Source: Kaistella faecalis (GTDB taxonomy: Bacteria; Bacteroidota; Bacteroidia; Flavobacteriales; Weeksellaceae). Taken from it: a stretch of DNA of 64,000 nucleotides. The notes beneath the pieces are model-generated. The model was given only the letters and a program-made list of their open reading frames with translations. It was not told the origin of the DNA and made no database searches. Numbering within the stretch: position 1 is the stretch's first letter; each line of letters starts with the position of its first letter. The stretch is taken from assembly GCF_019195395.1 (NCBI RefSeq), contig NZ_CP078067.1, forward strand, positions 1,999,783 through 2,063,782, read 5' to 3'. The position numbers and the translations under genes are program-made. Shown in pieces: positions 52,053 to 60,457 of the stretch.

Positions 52053-52880
52053 ATGGATTTTATATCAATTATTGATTTACCCAATTTTGCCGACCCCCAA
52101 ATATGGATCAGTTTACTCACATTAACTTTTCTGGAAATTGTACTTGGAGTCGACAACATTATCTTTATTTCAATCATTTCCGACAAACTGCCGAAGGAAA
52201 AGCAGCGTTTTGCGAGAAATCTCGGGCTTGCGTTTGCAATGATTTTCCGTGTCGCACTACTCCTCATGATCAACTGGATTATAGGCCTGAAAGAACCGGT
52301 TCTTACTCTCGACTGGTTTAATGAACCAGGAACTGATCTACCGCTTGCATTAAGTTGGAAAGACATTATTCTTCTGGGTGGTGGTATTTTCTTGATCGCA
52401 AAAAGTACTTTCGAAATTCATGGGAAAATGTCCGGCCACGACGATGTGCCGAAACCAAAGTCCAGTGCATCAAGCTTGATGACAATGGTAATTCTTCAGA
52501 TTATCGTGATCGATATGGTATTTTCTTTAGATTCTATTTTAACAGCGATTGGATTGGTAGATAATGTTTTACTGATGATTATCGCAGTGGTGATTTCAAT
52601 AGGAATTATGATGGCGTTTGCCGGACCGATTTCAGCAATTATCAACAAATATCCTAGTCTGCAGATGCTGGCACTGTCGTTCCTTGTAGTAATCGGCGTA
52701 ATGTTGGTGGCAGAAGGAATTCACCAGCATGTAAGCAAGAATATCATCTATTCGTGTCTTGCGTTCAGTTTGGCTGTAGAAATGCTTAATATTAAATTCA
52801 GAAATAAGCAGAAACAGAAATATCTTAAACTTAATCCGGATTTAAATGATGATTTAAGCATCCGCGAAGAAGACAAATAA
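52053..52880 (+). CDS. TerC-family membrane protein
   Basis: A 275-residue inner-membrane protein with seven or so helices. The TerC signature acids are in LTFLEIVLGVDNIIFISII and IVIDMVFSLDSILTAIGLV. TerC-family proteins bind or export metals, notably manganese in Alx/MntP-like cases, and some act with secreted enzymes. No tellurite-resistance cluster surrounds it, so metal homeostasis is likelier. Ends at a bidirectional terminator. Confidence 0.92.
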   Translation: MDFISIIDLPNFADPQIWISLLTLTFLEIVLGVDNIIFISIISDKLPKEKQRFARNLGLAFAMIFRVALLLMINWIIGLKEPVLTLDWFNEPGTDLPLALSWKDIILLGGGIFLIAKSTFEIHGKMSGHDDVPKPKSSASSLMTMVILQIIVIDMVFSLDSILTAIGLVDNVLLMIIAVVISIGIMMAFAGPISAIINKYPSLQMLALSFLVVIGVMLVAEGIHQHVSKNIIYSCLAFSLAVEMLNIKFRNKQKQKYLKLNPDLNDDLSIREEDK

Positions 52881-52882
52881 AT

Positions 52883-52910
52883 AAAAGGAGTGAAAATTTT
52901 CACTCCTTTT
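52883..52910. terminator. bidirectional terminator between terC and the flavin-reductase gene
   Basis: A perfect inverted repeat (AAAAGGAGTGAA / TTCACTCCTTTT) with a 4-base loop, serving both convergent genes. Confidence 0.85.
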
Positions 52911-52914
52911 ATAT

Positions 52915-53742
52915 TTAGATATTACCCGTTAATATCTTCCAGGCGGCTTCGATATTGTTTTCCAGAAGAAATTTTCTCGCTTCTGAATGGATTTGTTCAT
53001 CACCTGAAAAATTACCTTGAGGCAGTTGTTCAGTGTTTGCCAGCATTCCCAGATCGTTACCGGTAAATACTTTGCTGTATTTTATTTCATTAGGTAGTAA
53101 ATCGAACCCGATTCCTTTTGTTACTAAAGGTTTCGGAACTTCGAACAGATTGTTTTCGTTGTTTCTGGAATACCAGTTTCCGCCTAATCTCGCAACTAAA
53201 TCCAGTTTTTTCTGATCAAGATTTCCTTCTTCATTCAGATATTCTTCACGCACGTGAATTCTAAGAACTTCACAGATTACCAGATTTCCTGCTCCGCCTT
53301 CGCTTCCCAATGCTTTAATTTCAAGAACTTTGCATTCAAGATTGACCGGACATTCTTCGATGAGTTTTGCTTTTACCAAATCTGCATCTTTCATCGTTAA
53401 GCCCGCTTTTACAAATTCATTGACATTTTTCTCGTATTCAGTGGACGCGAGCGAAATCTGCTGAACAATGTTATAATTTACAATGCCAATAACGACTTCA
53501 CCAACTTCATGAACGTTTTCCAGCGTATGTTTCGTCGTATTATCGCGTACTCGTCTTGACGGTGAAAAAATCACCACCGGCGGGTTGGTGCTGAATAAAT
53601 TGAAAAAACTGAATGGACTTAAATTCACATTTCCGTCTCTGTCAATTGTTGATGCGAGCGCAATGGGACGTGGCGCAATTGCAGTCTGCAAAAGCGTCTG
53701 TAACTGTAAATTATTTAAGTCTTTTGGAGAGATTGTTTTCAT
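52915..53742 (-). CDS. flavin reductase-family protein linked to homogentisate genes
   Basis: A 275-residue FMN-binding split-barrel protein: IAPRPIALASTIDRDGNVNLSPFSFFNLFSTNP is the family opening. It begins 7 bases after the fahA stop, so the two form one unit. Members reduce flavins or serve as flavoprotein oxygenases; association with fumarylacetoacetase in flavobacteria suggests a role in aromatic ring metabolism, unproven. The ATG at 53742 avoids overlap with fahA. Confidence 0.82.
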   Translation of the reverse strand: MKTISPKDLNNLQLQTLLQTAIAPRPIALASTIDRDGNVNLSPFSFFNLFSTNPPVVIFSPSRRVRDNTTKHTLENVHEVGEVVIGIVNYNIVQQISLASTEYEKNVNEFVKAGLTMKDADLVKAKLIEECPVNLECKVLEIKALGSEGGAGNLVICEVLRIHVREEYLNEEGNLDQKKLDLVARLGGNWYSRNNENNLFEVPKPLVTKGIGFDLLPNEIKYSKVFTGNDLGMLANTEQLPQGNFSGDEQIHSEARKFLLENNIEAAWKILTGNI

Positions 53743-53749
53743 TTCCGGA

Positions 53750-54997
53750 TTAATTTGCTGGTAAAATTTTTCCTGAAACTTCCCCGAAACCAACTCTGAT
53801 ACCGTCTTTATCACCAAAACCGCGCATGATTACGGTATCATTATCATTGATGAATTTTCTTTCTTCGCCGTTATTCAGTTTCAACGGATTTTGTCCTCTC
53901 CACGTTAATTCGAGCATCGAACCGAAAGAGCTCGGATTTTCGCCTGAAATTGTTCCGGATGCATACACGTCGCCAACTTCTACATTGCAGCCGTTTACGG
54001 TGTGGTGAGCGAGCTGTTGCGTCATATTCCAGTACATGAATTTATAATTACTTTGAGAAATAAGATTTTCGGAACCGTTTTCAGGTTGCAGATACACTTC
54101 GAGATTGATGTCGAAATTTTTATTCCCTTTAAATTTTAAATAATCTAGAACCGCAGGTTCCTGTTTTGGAGATTCAGTTCTGAAAGGTTCCAGTGCTTCG
54201 AGCGTAACTACCCACGGCGAAATGGAGCTTCCGAAATTTTTACCTAAAAACGGTCCCAGCGGAACATATTCCCAACTCTGGATGTCTCTCGCAGACCAGT
54301 CATTGAATATCACCATACCGAAAATTGCATCTTCAGCCTCAGCAGTCGTAATACTTTCGCCCATTTCGGTGTGTTTATTTACAATGAAAGCCATTTCAAG
54401 CTCGAAATCAAGTTGTTTTGATGGCCCGAAGACAGGTGAATCGGCATCTGCAGGCTTGGTTTGACCTTTCGGACGGATGATATCGGTACCCGAAACTACA
54501 ATGGAGGAAGCACGACCATGATAACCTACCGGAAGATATTTCCAGTTTGGCAGAAGTGCATTTGCAGGATCGCGGAACATTTTTCCGACGTTGGTGGCAT
54601 GTTCGATGCTGCTGTAAAAATCAGTGTAGTTCGGAATGTGAACCGGCATCATCATCTTTACTTTATCAAGATCGAAGAAACATTCTTCTTTGGTTTTTTC
54701 GTCGTTCGCGAGCTTGGAATTTTCATCAAGAAGTTCCTGTATTTTCAGACGTACAGCATTGGTTACTGGTTTTCCGAGTTCAATGAATTCATTCAGTGTG
54801 TAGGCTTCGAAAACATTTTCATTCAAGCCTTCAATTTCATCAAAAAATCCATAATCGTACATGGTTGCCAGATCAATGACCAAATCACCGATACGCGTAC
54901 AGCAGGCAATATATTCCTGGTCGAAAACCGCCACTCCAAAAGGAATGTTGTAAATTGAAAAATCTGAGTTCTGTTCGTAGTTTACAAAAGATTTCAT
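53750..54997 (-). CDS. fahA: fumarylacetoacetase
   Basis: FahA hydrolyses fumarylacetoacetate to fumarate and acetoacetate, the last step of tyrosine breakdown. The 415-residue protein shows the family segments DFYSSIEHATNVGKMFRDP, PVGYHGRASSIVVSGTDI, ELEMAFIVNK and GTISGENPSSFGSMLELTW. The ATG at 54997 matches known N termini. It is downstream of a secreted unknown and hppD on the same strand. Maleylacetoacetate isomerase is not in the window. Confidence 0.95.
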   Translation of the reverse strand: MKSFVNYEQNSDFSIYNIPFGVAVFDQEYIACCTRIGDLVIDLATMYDYGFFDEIEGLNENVFEAYTLNEFIELGKPVTNAVRLKIQELLDENSKLANDEKTKEECFFDLDKVKMMMPVHIPNYTDFYSSIEHATNVGKMFRDPANALLPNWKYLPVGYHGRASSIVVSGTDIIRPKGQTKPADADSPVFGPSKQLDFELEMAFIVNKHTEMGESITTAEAEDAIFGMVIFNDWSARDIQSWEYVPLGPFLGKNFGSSISPWVVTLEALEPFRTESPKQEPAVLDYLKFKGNKNFDINLEVYLQPENGSENLISQSNYKFMYWNMTQQLAHHTVNGCNVEVGDVYASGTISGENPSSFGSMLELTWRGQNPLKLNNGEERKFINDNDTVIMRGFGDKDGIRVGFGEVSGKILPAN

Positions 54998-55015
54998 AAG
55001 TATTTTTTTAAAAGA

Positions 55016-55056
55016 AAGGTTCAAGTATTAAATTTTTGATTTAAACCTTGAACCTT
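55016..55056. terminator. inverted repeat, possible weak terminator upstream of fahA
   Basis: The 10-bp arms AAGGTTCAAG/CTTGAACCTT enclose 21 AT-rich bases. On the minus strand it follows the secreted-unknown gene and ends in TCTTTT. It may limit read-through into fahA or act as an mRNA stability element. Confidence 0.4.
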
Positions 55057-55077
55057 ATCATTGTTATTTTTGAATTT

Positions 55078-55536
55078 TTATTTGTTGAATGCGCTTTCTT
55101 CAATCCATCGTTCTTTGGTATTGACGTCTATGAGATAAAGAACTTTTTTCTGTTTCGTCATGAGAAAAGTGCGGGTGATGGGCAAAGCAATCTTCTGGTT
55201 TTCTAGTTTATCAGCGCGCAGCGAAATTATATTATGCCGCGAACGGACAACATCTCCTGAAAACACGTTGGACGAAGTTTCCCCCGTCTGTTTATCATCA
55301 AACATTTCCACATAGGTGGCTTTATTTCCTTTGATGATGACGAAGCTTCTCTCTGTGTGATCGGCGAAATCCTTGATTAAAACAAATTTTGTATCATCAA
55401 TATTTACATCTTTCAGATCTTTATTGACGCCGCGTTTCTCTTCCAGCCGGTCAAGAATAGCATTAAGGGTACCGTACTGGGCTTTTAGTGCAAGCGAAGA
55501 TGCAAAGAATGCGATAAGAAGAAGTGCTTTATTCAT
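55078..55536 (-). CDS. secreted protein of unknown function in the tyrosine cluster
   Basis: A 152-residue exported protein with a signal peptide (about 1-19, ending LKAQ) and a compact beta-rich domain; ending WIEESAFNK. Charged segments include ILDRLEEKRGVNKDLKDVNIDD. No named family recognised. It is sandwiched between hppD and fahA on the same strand (22-base gap to hppD's stop), a periplasmic protein amid cytoplasmic catabolic enzymes. Confidence 0.75.
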   Translation of the reverse strand: MNKALLLIAFFASSLALKAQYGTLNAILDRLEEKRGVNKDLKDVNIDDTKFVLIKDFADHTERSFVIIKGNKATYVEMFDDKQTGETSSNVFSGDVVRSRHNIISLRADKLENQKIALPITRTFLMTKQKKVLYLIDVNTKERWIEESAFNK

Positions 55537-55558
55537 GGATTTCAGTTGAAGATATTAC

Positions 55559-56689
55559 TTAAAGATTACCTCTTCTTTCCTGTTCTTTTTCTAACGCTTC
55601 AAAAAGGGCTTTAAAATTTCCTGCACCGAAGCTTTGCGCGCCATGTCTTTCGATGATTTCGTAGAACAGAGTAGGGCGGTCTTCAACCGGTTTGGTGAAG
55701 ATCTGTAACAAATAACCTTCTTCATCACAATCGATAAGAATTCCTAAATCTTCCAGTTTTTTGATATCTTCATCAATTTGGCCCACTCTTTCAGGAACCA
55801 TTTCGTAATAAGCATTTGGAGGAGCAGGTAAGAACTCAATTCCGCGTGCTTTCAGTTCGGTAACAGTTTTAATGATGTCTTTTGTTGCTACAGCGATGTG
55901 CTGAACGCCTTCGCCTTCATAGAAGTCCAGATACTCCTCCACCTGGGATTTTTTCTTTCCTTCCGCCGGTTCGTTGATCGGGAATTTCGCGAAACCGTTT
56001 CCGTTACTCATTACTTTACTCATCAGCGCAGAGTATTCGGTGTTGATCTGTTTATCATCAAAACTAAGAATATTCACAAATCCCATTACCTTCTCATACC
56101 ATTCAACCGTTGGAATCATTCGGTCCCAACCTACATTTCCAACACAATGGTCAACATACAGAAGCCCTACATCGGTTGGATTATAGTTGCTTTCCCATTT
56201 CTGGTAGCCCGGCATAAAATCGCCGCTGTAATTTTTTCGTTCTACAAACATGTGAACTGTTTCACCATAAGTATAAATTCCGGACATGCGGACTTCGCCG
56301 TGTTCATCGGTTAGCGTTTGAGGTTCAAGATAGGGTTTAGCCCCACGTTTTGTGGTTTCTTCAAATGCGGAATAAGCATCATCCACCCAAAGTGCCAGAA
56401 TTTTCACACCGTCGCCGTGTTTTTTCTGATGCTCACAAATGGGTGAATCAGAGTTGAGGCCGGAAGTAAGAACCAATCTAATTTTTCCCTGCTGAACGAC
56501 ATAAGAAGCTCTGTCTCGAACGCCTGTTTCCGGTCCGGCATAGGCTACAGACTGAAAACCAAATGCGGTTTTGTAAAAGTGCGCTGCCTGTTTAGCATTT
56601 CCAACATAAAATTCGATATAATCGGTCCCATTAATCGGTAAAAAATTTTCTGCCTGAGCTATTTTTTCGGCAAATGTGAGTGTAGACAT
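55559..56689 (-). CDS. hppD: 4-hydroxyphenylpyruvate dioxygenase
   Basis: HppD converts 4-hydroxyphenylpyruvate to homogentisate with O2 and Fe(II), the second step of tyrosine catabolism. The 376-residue protein has two VOC-type domains (about 15-150 and 175-350). Iron ligands are visible as His in VDHCVGNVGWD and GVQHIAVATKD and Glu in FYEIIERHGAQSFGAGNFKAL. The ATG at 56689 fits family N termini; the longer frame to 56788 lacks support. Confidence 0.96.
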   Translation of the reverse strand: MSTLTFAEKIAQAENFLPINGTDYIEFYVGNAKQAAHFYKTAFGFQSVAYAGPETGVRDRASYVVQQGKIRLVLTSGLNSDSPICEHQKKHGDGVKILALWVDDAYSAFEETTKRGAKPYLEPQTLTDEHGEVRMSGIYTYGETVHMFVERKNYSGDFMPGYQKWESNYNPTDVGLLYVDHCVGNVGWDRMIPTVEWYEKVMGFVNILSFDDKQINTEYSALMSKVMSNGNGFAKFPINEPAEGKKKSQVEEYLDFYEGEGVQHIAVATKDIIKTVTELKARGIEFLPAPPNAYYEMVPERVGQIDEDIKKLEDLGILIDCDEEGYLLQIFTKPVEDRPTLFYEIIERHGAQSFGAGNFKALFEALEKEQERRGNL

Positions 56690-56783
56690 GAGTTTGTATT
56701 TTAGATAGGGCAAATTACAAAAATTTTCAGGACAGATAAAATGGAATGATGTGACGGTTAGAAAGTGTGTGAAATATAATTCA

Positions 56784-56814
56784 TTCAAAAAAAAATCCCG
56801 AAAAACTCGGGATT
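56784..56814 (-). terminator. minus-strand terminator after the CoA hydrolase/transferase gene
   Basis: Read on the minus strand, the stem AATCCCG/CGGGATT has a 7-base loop and a run of T. It separates the gene from hppD. Confidence 0.85.
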
Positions 56815-56823
56815 AGATTATTT

Positions 56824-58101
56824 TTAAAGACATTTAAATCTTTCAAAGGTCGCTTTTTCCAGCATTTCGCGGTCATCAGGATGCGAAATGTCGATAAGTG
56901 CTTTTGCTCTCTGTCTTAAGCTTTTTCCGTATAGGTAAGCGGTACCGAATTCCGTTACTACATAGTGAATGTGACCTCTGGTCGTTACAACACCTGCTCC
57001 CGGTTTCAGGAAAGGTACAATTCTCGGAACGCCTTTTTTAGTTCTTGACGAAATCGCGATGATCGGTTTTCCGCCATCTGAAAGTGCCGCGCCCCGCATG
57101 AAATCCATTTGTCCGCCAATTCCGCTGAACTGGAATGTTCCGATAGAATCTGCGCAAACCTGGCCGGTAAGATCAATTTCAATTGCTGAATTGATCGCGA
57201 CCATATTTTTGTTTTTCATGATGTTGATCGGATAATTTACGTGTTCCACATCCATGAAAGCGAAAGAAGGATTGTCGTCAATATAATCATATAATTTTCT
57301 GGTCCCAAAAGCGAAACTTGTAATGGTTCTGTTAGAATGGGTTCCTTTATATTTGTTGGTGATGACATCGTTCACTACCAAATCAACAATACCATCGCTG
57401 ATCATTTCTGTATGAACTCCCAAATCTTTGTGGTTATGGAGGCATTTCAGAACTGCATCCGGAATAGTTCCGATTCCCATCTGTAAAGTCGATCTGTCAT
57501 CAATAAGTTCTGCTACATTTTTCCCTATTAAGAGTTCTTCTTCGCCAACTTTTGCGCCGTAATCTACGGTAAGCAGCTCTTCTTCATGCCAAACCATCTT
57601 GTGGATTTTGGAGTAATGTATCATCCCGTCACCATGCGTTCTAGGCATCCGCGGATTTACCTGTGCTATGATGGTTTTTGCGGTGTCTACAGCACTTCTT
57701 GCCACATCTACAGAAGTTCCCAGGGTACAGTAACCGTGCTGATCAGGAGGCGAAACAGTAATCATGGCTACATCAATGGGCAGAAGACCTTTTTTAAACA
57801 GTGTCGGAATTTCGCTCAGGAAAACCGGAACAAAATCACCGCGATCAGAATTAACAGCATCGCGCACCGGTGTTGAAACAAAAAGGGAATTGATATAGAA
57901 ACTGTCTTTGTACTGAGGTTTTGCTACTTCCACATTTCCCTGTTGGGTGATGGAGACAAATTCTACCCCACTAAGTCTTGAGGACTGTTTTGCAAGTTCA
58001 TCAATGAGGATGTTTGGAGTACAGGCGCTACCGTGAGAAAAAATCCTGTCGCCACTTTTAATCATTGAAACCGCTTCTTCGGCACTTACATATTGAACCA
58101 T
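56824..58101 (-). CDS. acetyl-CoA hydrolase/transferase family protein
   Basis: A 425-residue protein of the acetyl-CoA hydrolase / 4-hydroxybutyrate CoA-transferase family, with an N-terminal RpiA-like and C-terminal catalytic half. Visible motifs: GIGTIPDAVLKCLHNHKDLGVHTEM, FMDVEHVNYP (catalytic Glu region) and SIGTFQFSGIGGQMDFMRGA (CoA loop). It moves CoA between short acids or hydrolyses acyl-CoA. Its place beside the homogentisate genes suggests use of acetoacetate or other products, though a propionate, butyrate or acetate role is equally possible. Confidence 0.88.
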   Translation of the reverse strand: MVQYVSAEEAVSMIKSGDRIFSHGSACTPNILIDELAKQSSRLSGVEFVSITQQGNVEVAKPQYKDSFYINSLFVSTPVRDAVNSDRGDFVPVFLSEIPTLFKKGLLPIDVAMITVSPPDQHGYCTLGTSVDVARSAVDTAKTIIAQVNPRMPRTHGDGMIHYSKIHKMVWHEEELLTVDYGAKVGEEELLIGKNVAELIDDRSTLQMGIGTIPDAVLKCLHNHKDLGVHTEMISDGIVDLVVNDVITNKYKGTHSNRTITSFAFGTRKLYDYIDDNPSFAFMDVEHVNYPINIMKNKNMVAINSAIEIDLTGQVCADSIGTFQFSGIGGQMDFMRGAALSDGGKPIIAISSRTKKGVPRIVPFLKPGAGVVTTRGHIHYVVTEFGTAYLYGKSLRQRAKALIDISHPDDREMLEKATFERFKCL

Positions 58102-58134
58102 AGTGTTATAATTAGTTTGCTGTTGTTAATTGCT

Positions 58135-58142
58135 CAAATTTA
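58135..58142 (-). promoter_or_regulatory. -7 box of the CoA hydrolase/transferase gene
   Basis: Reads TAAATTTG on the minus strand, a full match, about 33 bases before the ATG at 58101. Confidence 0.6.
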
Positions 58143-58203
58143 CCTATTTCAATTAAGACTGGAAATGAGGAAACTCAGTTTTTGAAAATATTTTAAGATT
58201 TTC

Positions 58204-58246
58204 TTGCAACCGAATAAAAAATATACTTACTTTGTATTTCAAAGTA
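58204..58246 (+). promoter_or_regulatory. promoter overlapped by TACTTTG-n5-CAAAGTA operator
   Basis: TTG at 58204-58206, a 20-base spacer and TTACTTTG (58227-58234) form a promoter for the small membrane protein gene. The 19-bp palindrome TACTTTG TATTT CAAAGTA (58228-58246) sits on the -7 box and start site, the position of a repressor operator. From memory, similar palindromes precede PadR- or PspC-linked genes in flavobacteria. Confidence 0.6.
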
Positions 58247-58277
58247 CTTTCGAAATATAACTTTAAAAACAATAAAA

Positions 58278-58568
58278 ATGATGACACACAATCAACGCAG
58301 CGTGGCTATTTTTGCTGTTCCTGCACTTTTACTTTGTATTCCACTAATTGCGATGCAGTTTACAAAAGAAGTTAATTGGTCCGGATCGGATTTTATGATC
58401 GGTGGAATTCTTCTTTTCGGCACCGCAGCAGTGGTTGATCTGGTTTTAAGGAATGTAAGAACCCGGAGAAACAGACTGATTCTTACTTCTCTGGTTTTAG
58501 CGGTATTGTTCCTTGTTTGGGCAGAATTGGCAGTAGGTGTTTTCGGAACTCCATTTGCCGGAAGCTGA
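58278..58568 (+). CDS. small three-TM membrane protein, function unknown
   Basis: A 96-residue protein with three hydrophobic segments at about 8-28, 36-57 and 66-90 separated by short loops (FTKEVNWSGSD; RNVRTRRNR). No named family recognised. It is the only plus-strand gene in the tyrosine block, with its own promoter covered by a palindromic operator, so it is probably regulated independently. A bidirectional terminator separates it from hmgA. Confidence 0.72.
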   Translation: MMTHNQRSVAIFAVPALLLCIPLIAMQFTKEVNWSGSDFMIGGILLFGTAAVVDLVLRNVRTRRNRLILTSLVLAVLFLVWAELAVGVFGTPFAGS

Positions 58569-58591
58569 TCTGAATATTTTATAAATCAAAA

Positions 58592-58616
58592 AAAAGCTAA
58601 CATTTTGTTAGCTTTT
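58592..58616. terminator. bidirectional terminator between the small membrane gene and hmgA
   Basis: The stem AAAAGCTAAC/GTTAGCTTTT has a 5-base loop, flanked by an A run and T-rich sequence. Confidence 0.8.
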
Positions 58617-58622
58617 CCATTT

Positions 58623-59810
58623 TTATTCCTGAGATCTGTCTTCAAGATGATTTTCAATATCTTCCAGCCAGGAAGTCATGTAAGTAGGATCTTCCACTTT
58701 CAGGGCTTCCTCCGTGAGCTGCAAAGGTCGGAAAGGATCAACCATCACCGCGTATTCTTCGGTGAATTTTTTCCCGATGCTGCGTTCCATAGCGCCCGGA
58801 TGCGGTCCGTGAACAATGCCGCCCGGATGCAGCGTGAAATCCATCAGATCGATATGATTTCTGCTCATGAAGTCACCTTCCGTATAAAAAAGTACTTCAT
58901 CTGAATCGATGTTGGAGTGGTTATAAGGAGCAGGAATCGCAAGCGGATGATAATCGTACATTCGCGCTACAAAAGAGCAGACAACGAAATTATGCGCCTC
59001 GAAAGTCTGGTGAATCGGCGGCGGCAGGTGAAGCCTTCCGGTGATCGGTTCGAAATTTTTGATGTTGAATTTGAAAGGATAGAAAAATCCGTCCCAGCCC
59101 ACAACGTCAAACGGATGCGTTGCATAGACGAAATCCCAGATTTGATTTTCCTTCTTTACTTTAATGAGAAAATCGCCTTTTTCATCTTTTGGTTCCACAA
59201 AAGTTGGTGTTTCAATATCTCTTTCACAGAAAGGGGAATGTTCGAGCAGTTGACCGAATTCGTTTCTGTACCGTTTTGGTGTGTAAATGGGCGAGTGGCT
59301 TTCTACAATCAGAAAAACATTATTTTCTGAGTTCAGTTCAAGCTGATAAATCGTTCCGCGGGGAATGATAAGGTAATCACCAACAGAAAATTCCAGATTC
59401 CCGACAAAGGTTTTCAGAACTCCGCTGCCTTCATGTACGAAAAGCATTTCATCGCACTCCGCATTTTTATAGAAATATTCGGTTGATTTTCTAGGTTTTG
59501 CGAGACCCATTTTCAGGTCGTTATTCAGCATAAGAATCTTGCGGCTGTCGAGAAAATCGTCTTCAGCGGTCACATTCATTCCCTTAAACATACGTGGAGT
59601 CACATTTTTACCGACAGCTATTTTTGGCGTAACATCTTTCGGTTCGCTGATCGATTTTATCTGTGTCGGGCGGTGAATATGATAGAGAAGTGAGGAAATT
59701 CCGTGAAAACCTTCAGTCCCGAAAAGCTGTTCGTAATAAAAATGGTCGTTTTCGGATTTAAAAACCGTATGTCTTTTCTGAGGAATTTTACCGGACTGGT
59801 GATAGCGCAT
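58623..59810 (-). CDS. hmgA: homogentisate 1,2-dioxygenase
   Basis: HmgA opens the ring of homogentisate to maleylacetoacetate with Fe(II) and O2. The 395-residue protein shows the cupin-like core (EGSGVLKTFVGNLEFSVGDY), the hinge GWDGFFYPFKFNI and metal-binding PGGIVHGPHPGAMERSIG. It lies in the same cluster as hppD and fahA but is separated from them by a small plus-strand gene and the CoA hydrolase/transferase gene. It ends at a bidirectional terminator. Confidence 0.95.
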   Translation of the reverse strand: MRYHQSGKIPQKRHTVFKSENDHFYYEQLFGTEGFHGISSLLYHIHRPTQIKSISEPKDVTPKIAVGKNVTPRMFKGMNVTAEDDFLDSRKILMLNNDLKMGLAKPRKSTEYFYKNAECDEMLFVHEGSGVLKTFVGNLEFSVGDYLIIPRGTIYQLELNSENNVFLIVESHSPIYTPKRYRNEFGQLLEHSPFCERDIETPTFVEPKDEKGDFLIKVKKENQIWDFVYATHPFDVVGWDGFFYPFKFNIKNFEPITGRLHLPPPIHQTFEAHNFVVCSFVARMYDYHPLAIPAPYNHSNIDSDEVLFYTEGDFMSRNHIDLMDFTLHPGGIVHGPHPGAMERSIGKKFTEEYAVMVDPFRPLQLTEEALKVEDPTYMTSWLEDIENHLEDRSQE

Positions 59811-59899
59811 TGTTTTACTTTTTGTTTCAAGGTAAATTTAAATAAATTTTCAGACTTTGAATTGAAGTAAAAGCGAACGCTTAAAATCCTGATCAGTAA

Positions 59900-60445
59900 T
59901 TATTCGCAGCTCATCAGCGCTTCATAGAAATCTTCTTCCATTATCCCAAACTGCTGGCAGAGCAGCTTAATTCCATTCATGTTCTGCACTAAATTTTCAT
60001 CCGTGGAGCCAAGTGGAATTTCGCCCATTTCAGTACTGATGCTGATTTTTTCACCAGAAATTTTAGATGCCGAGTAAGAAAAAGGTAATCTCCTGAAATA
60101 GTTTTCAGCTGCATTAACAATTTCTTCCAACTTTTCCGGATAAACCAATACGCCGCCGCCGGTGATGTTTTTAAGAATAGGAGAAAGTTTTTCGCTTTCT
60201 TTGTCCTCCACAATCAGCACAATATTGGGTTTGAAGTCTTTTGCTTTTTGTGGATCAGAGGTTTCTAAGATGACAAAATCACTGTCTGTCTCCTTTTTGT
60301 GGCCGTTTTCAAGAAAATAATCAAAATCTTTTTCAAAAAAATTCAGTACGTAGATGATAAAGTTAGCAACAGGTTGATGCGAGCTGTAGACTAAAACACG
60401 GGTTTTGTGTTGGGAATACGCAGAAATTACTGAAAAATCGGTCAT
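59900..60445 (-). CDS. Mur-ligase-like (Mpl-like) fragment protein, P-loop lost
   Basis: A 181-residue cytoplasmic protein. It resembles the central part of Mpl/MurC-type ligases: FIIYVLNFFEKDFDYF aligns with the helix after the ATP loop, FKPNIVLIVEDKE with KPNIALISG..., ITGGGVLVYPE with ITKGGILVYNE, and MNGIKLLCQQFGIMEEDFYEAL with LAGAKWICQ...DDFYEAI. The ATP loop (GSHGKTT in Mpl) reads SSHQPVA here, and N-terminal Rossmann and C-terminal domains are missing. A degenerate or repurposed paralogue is inferred; it cannot ligate. Last gene of a four-gene run, 12 bases after the lipoprotein. Confidence 0.6.
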   Translation of the reverse strand: MTDFSVISAYSQHKTRVLVYSSHQPVANFIIYVLNFFEKDFDYFLENGHKKETDSDFVILETSDPQKAKDFKPNIVLIVEDKESEKLSPILKNITGGGVLVYPEKLEEIVNAAENYFRRLPFSYSASKISGEKISISTEMGEIPLGSTDENLVQNMNGIKLLCQQFGIMEEDFYEALMSCE

Positions 60446-60457
60446 TGCGAGCAGTCG

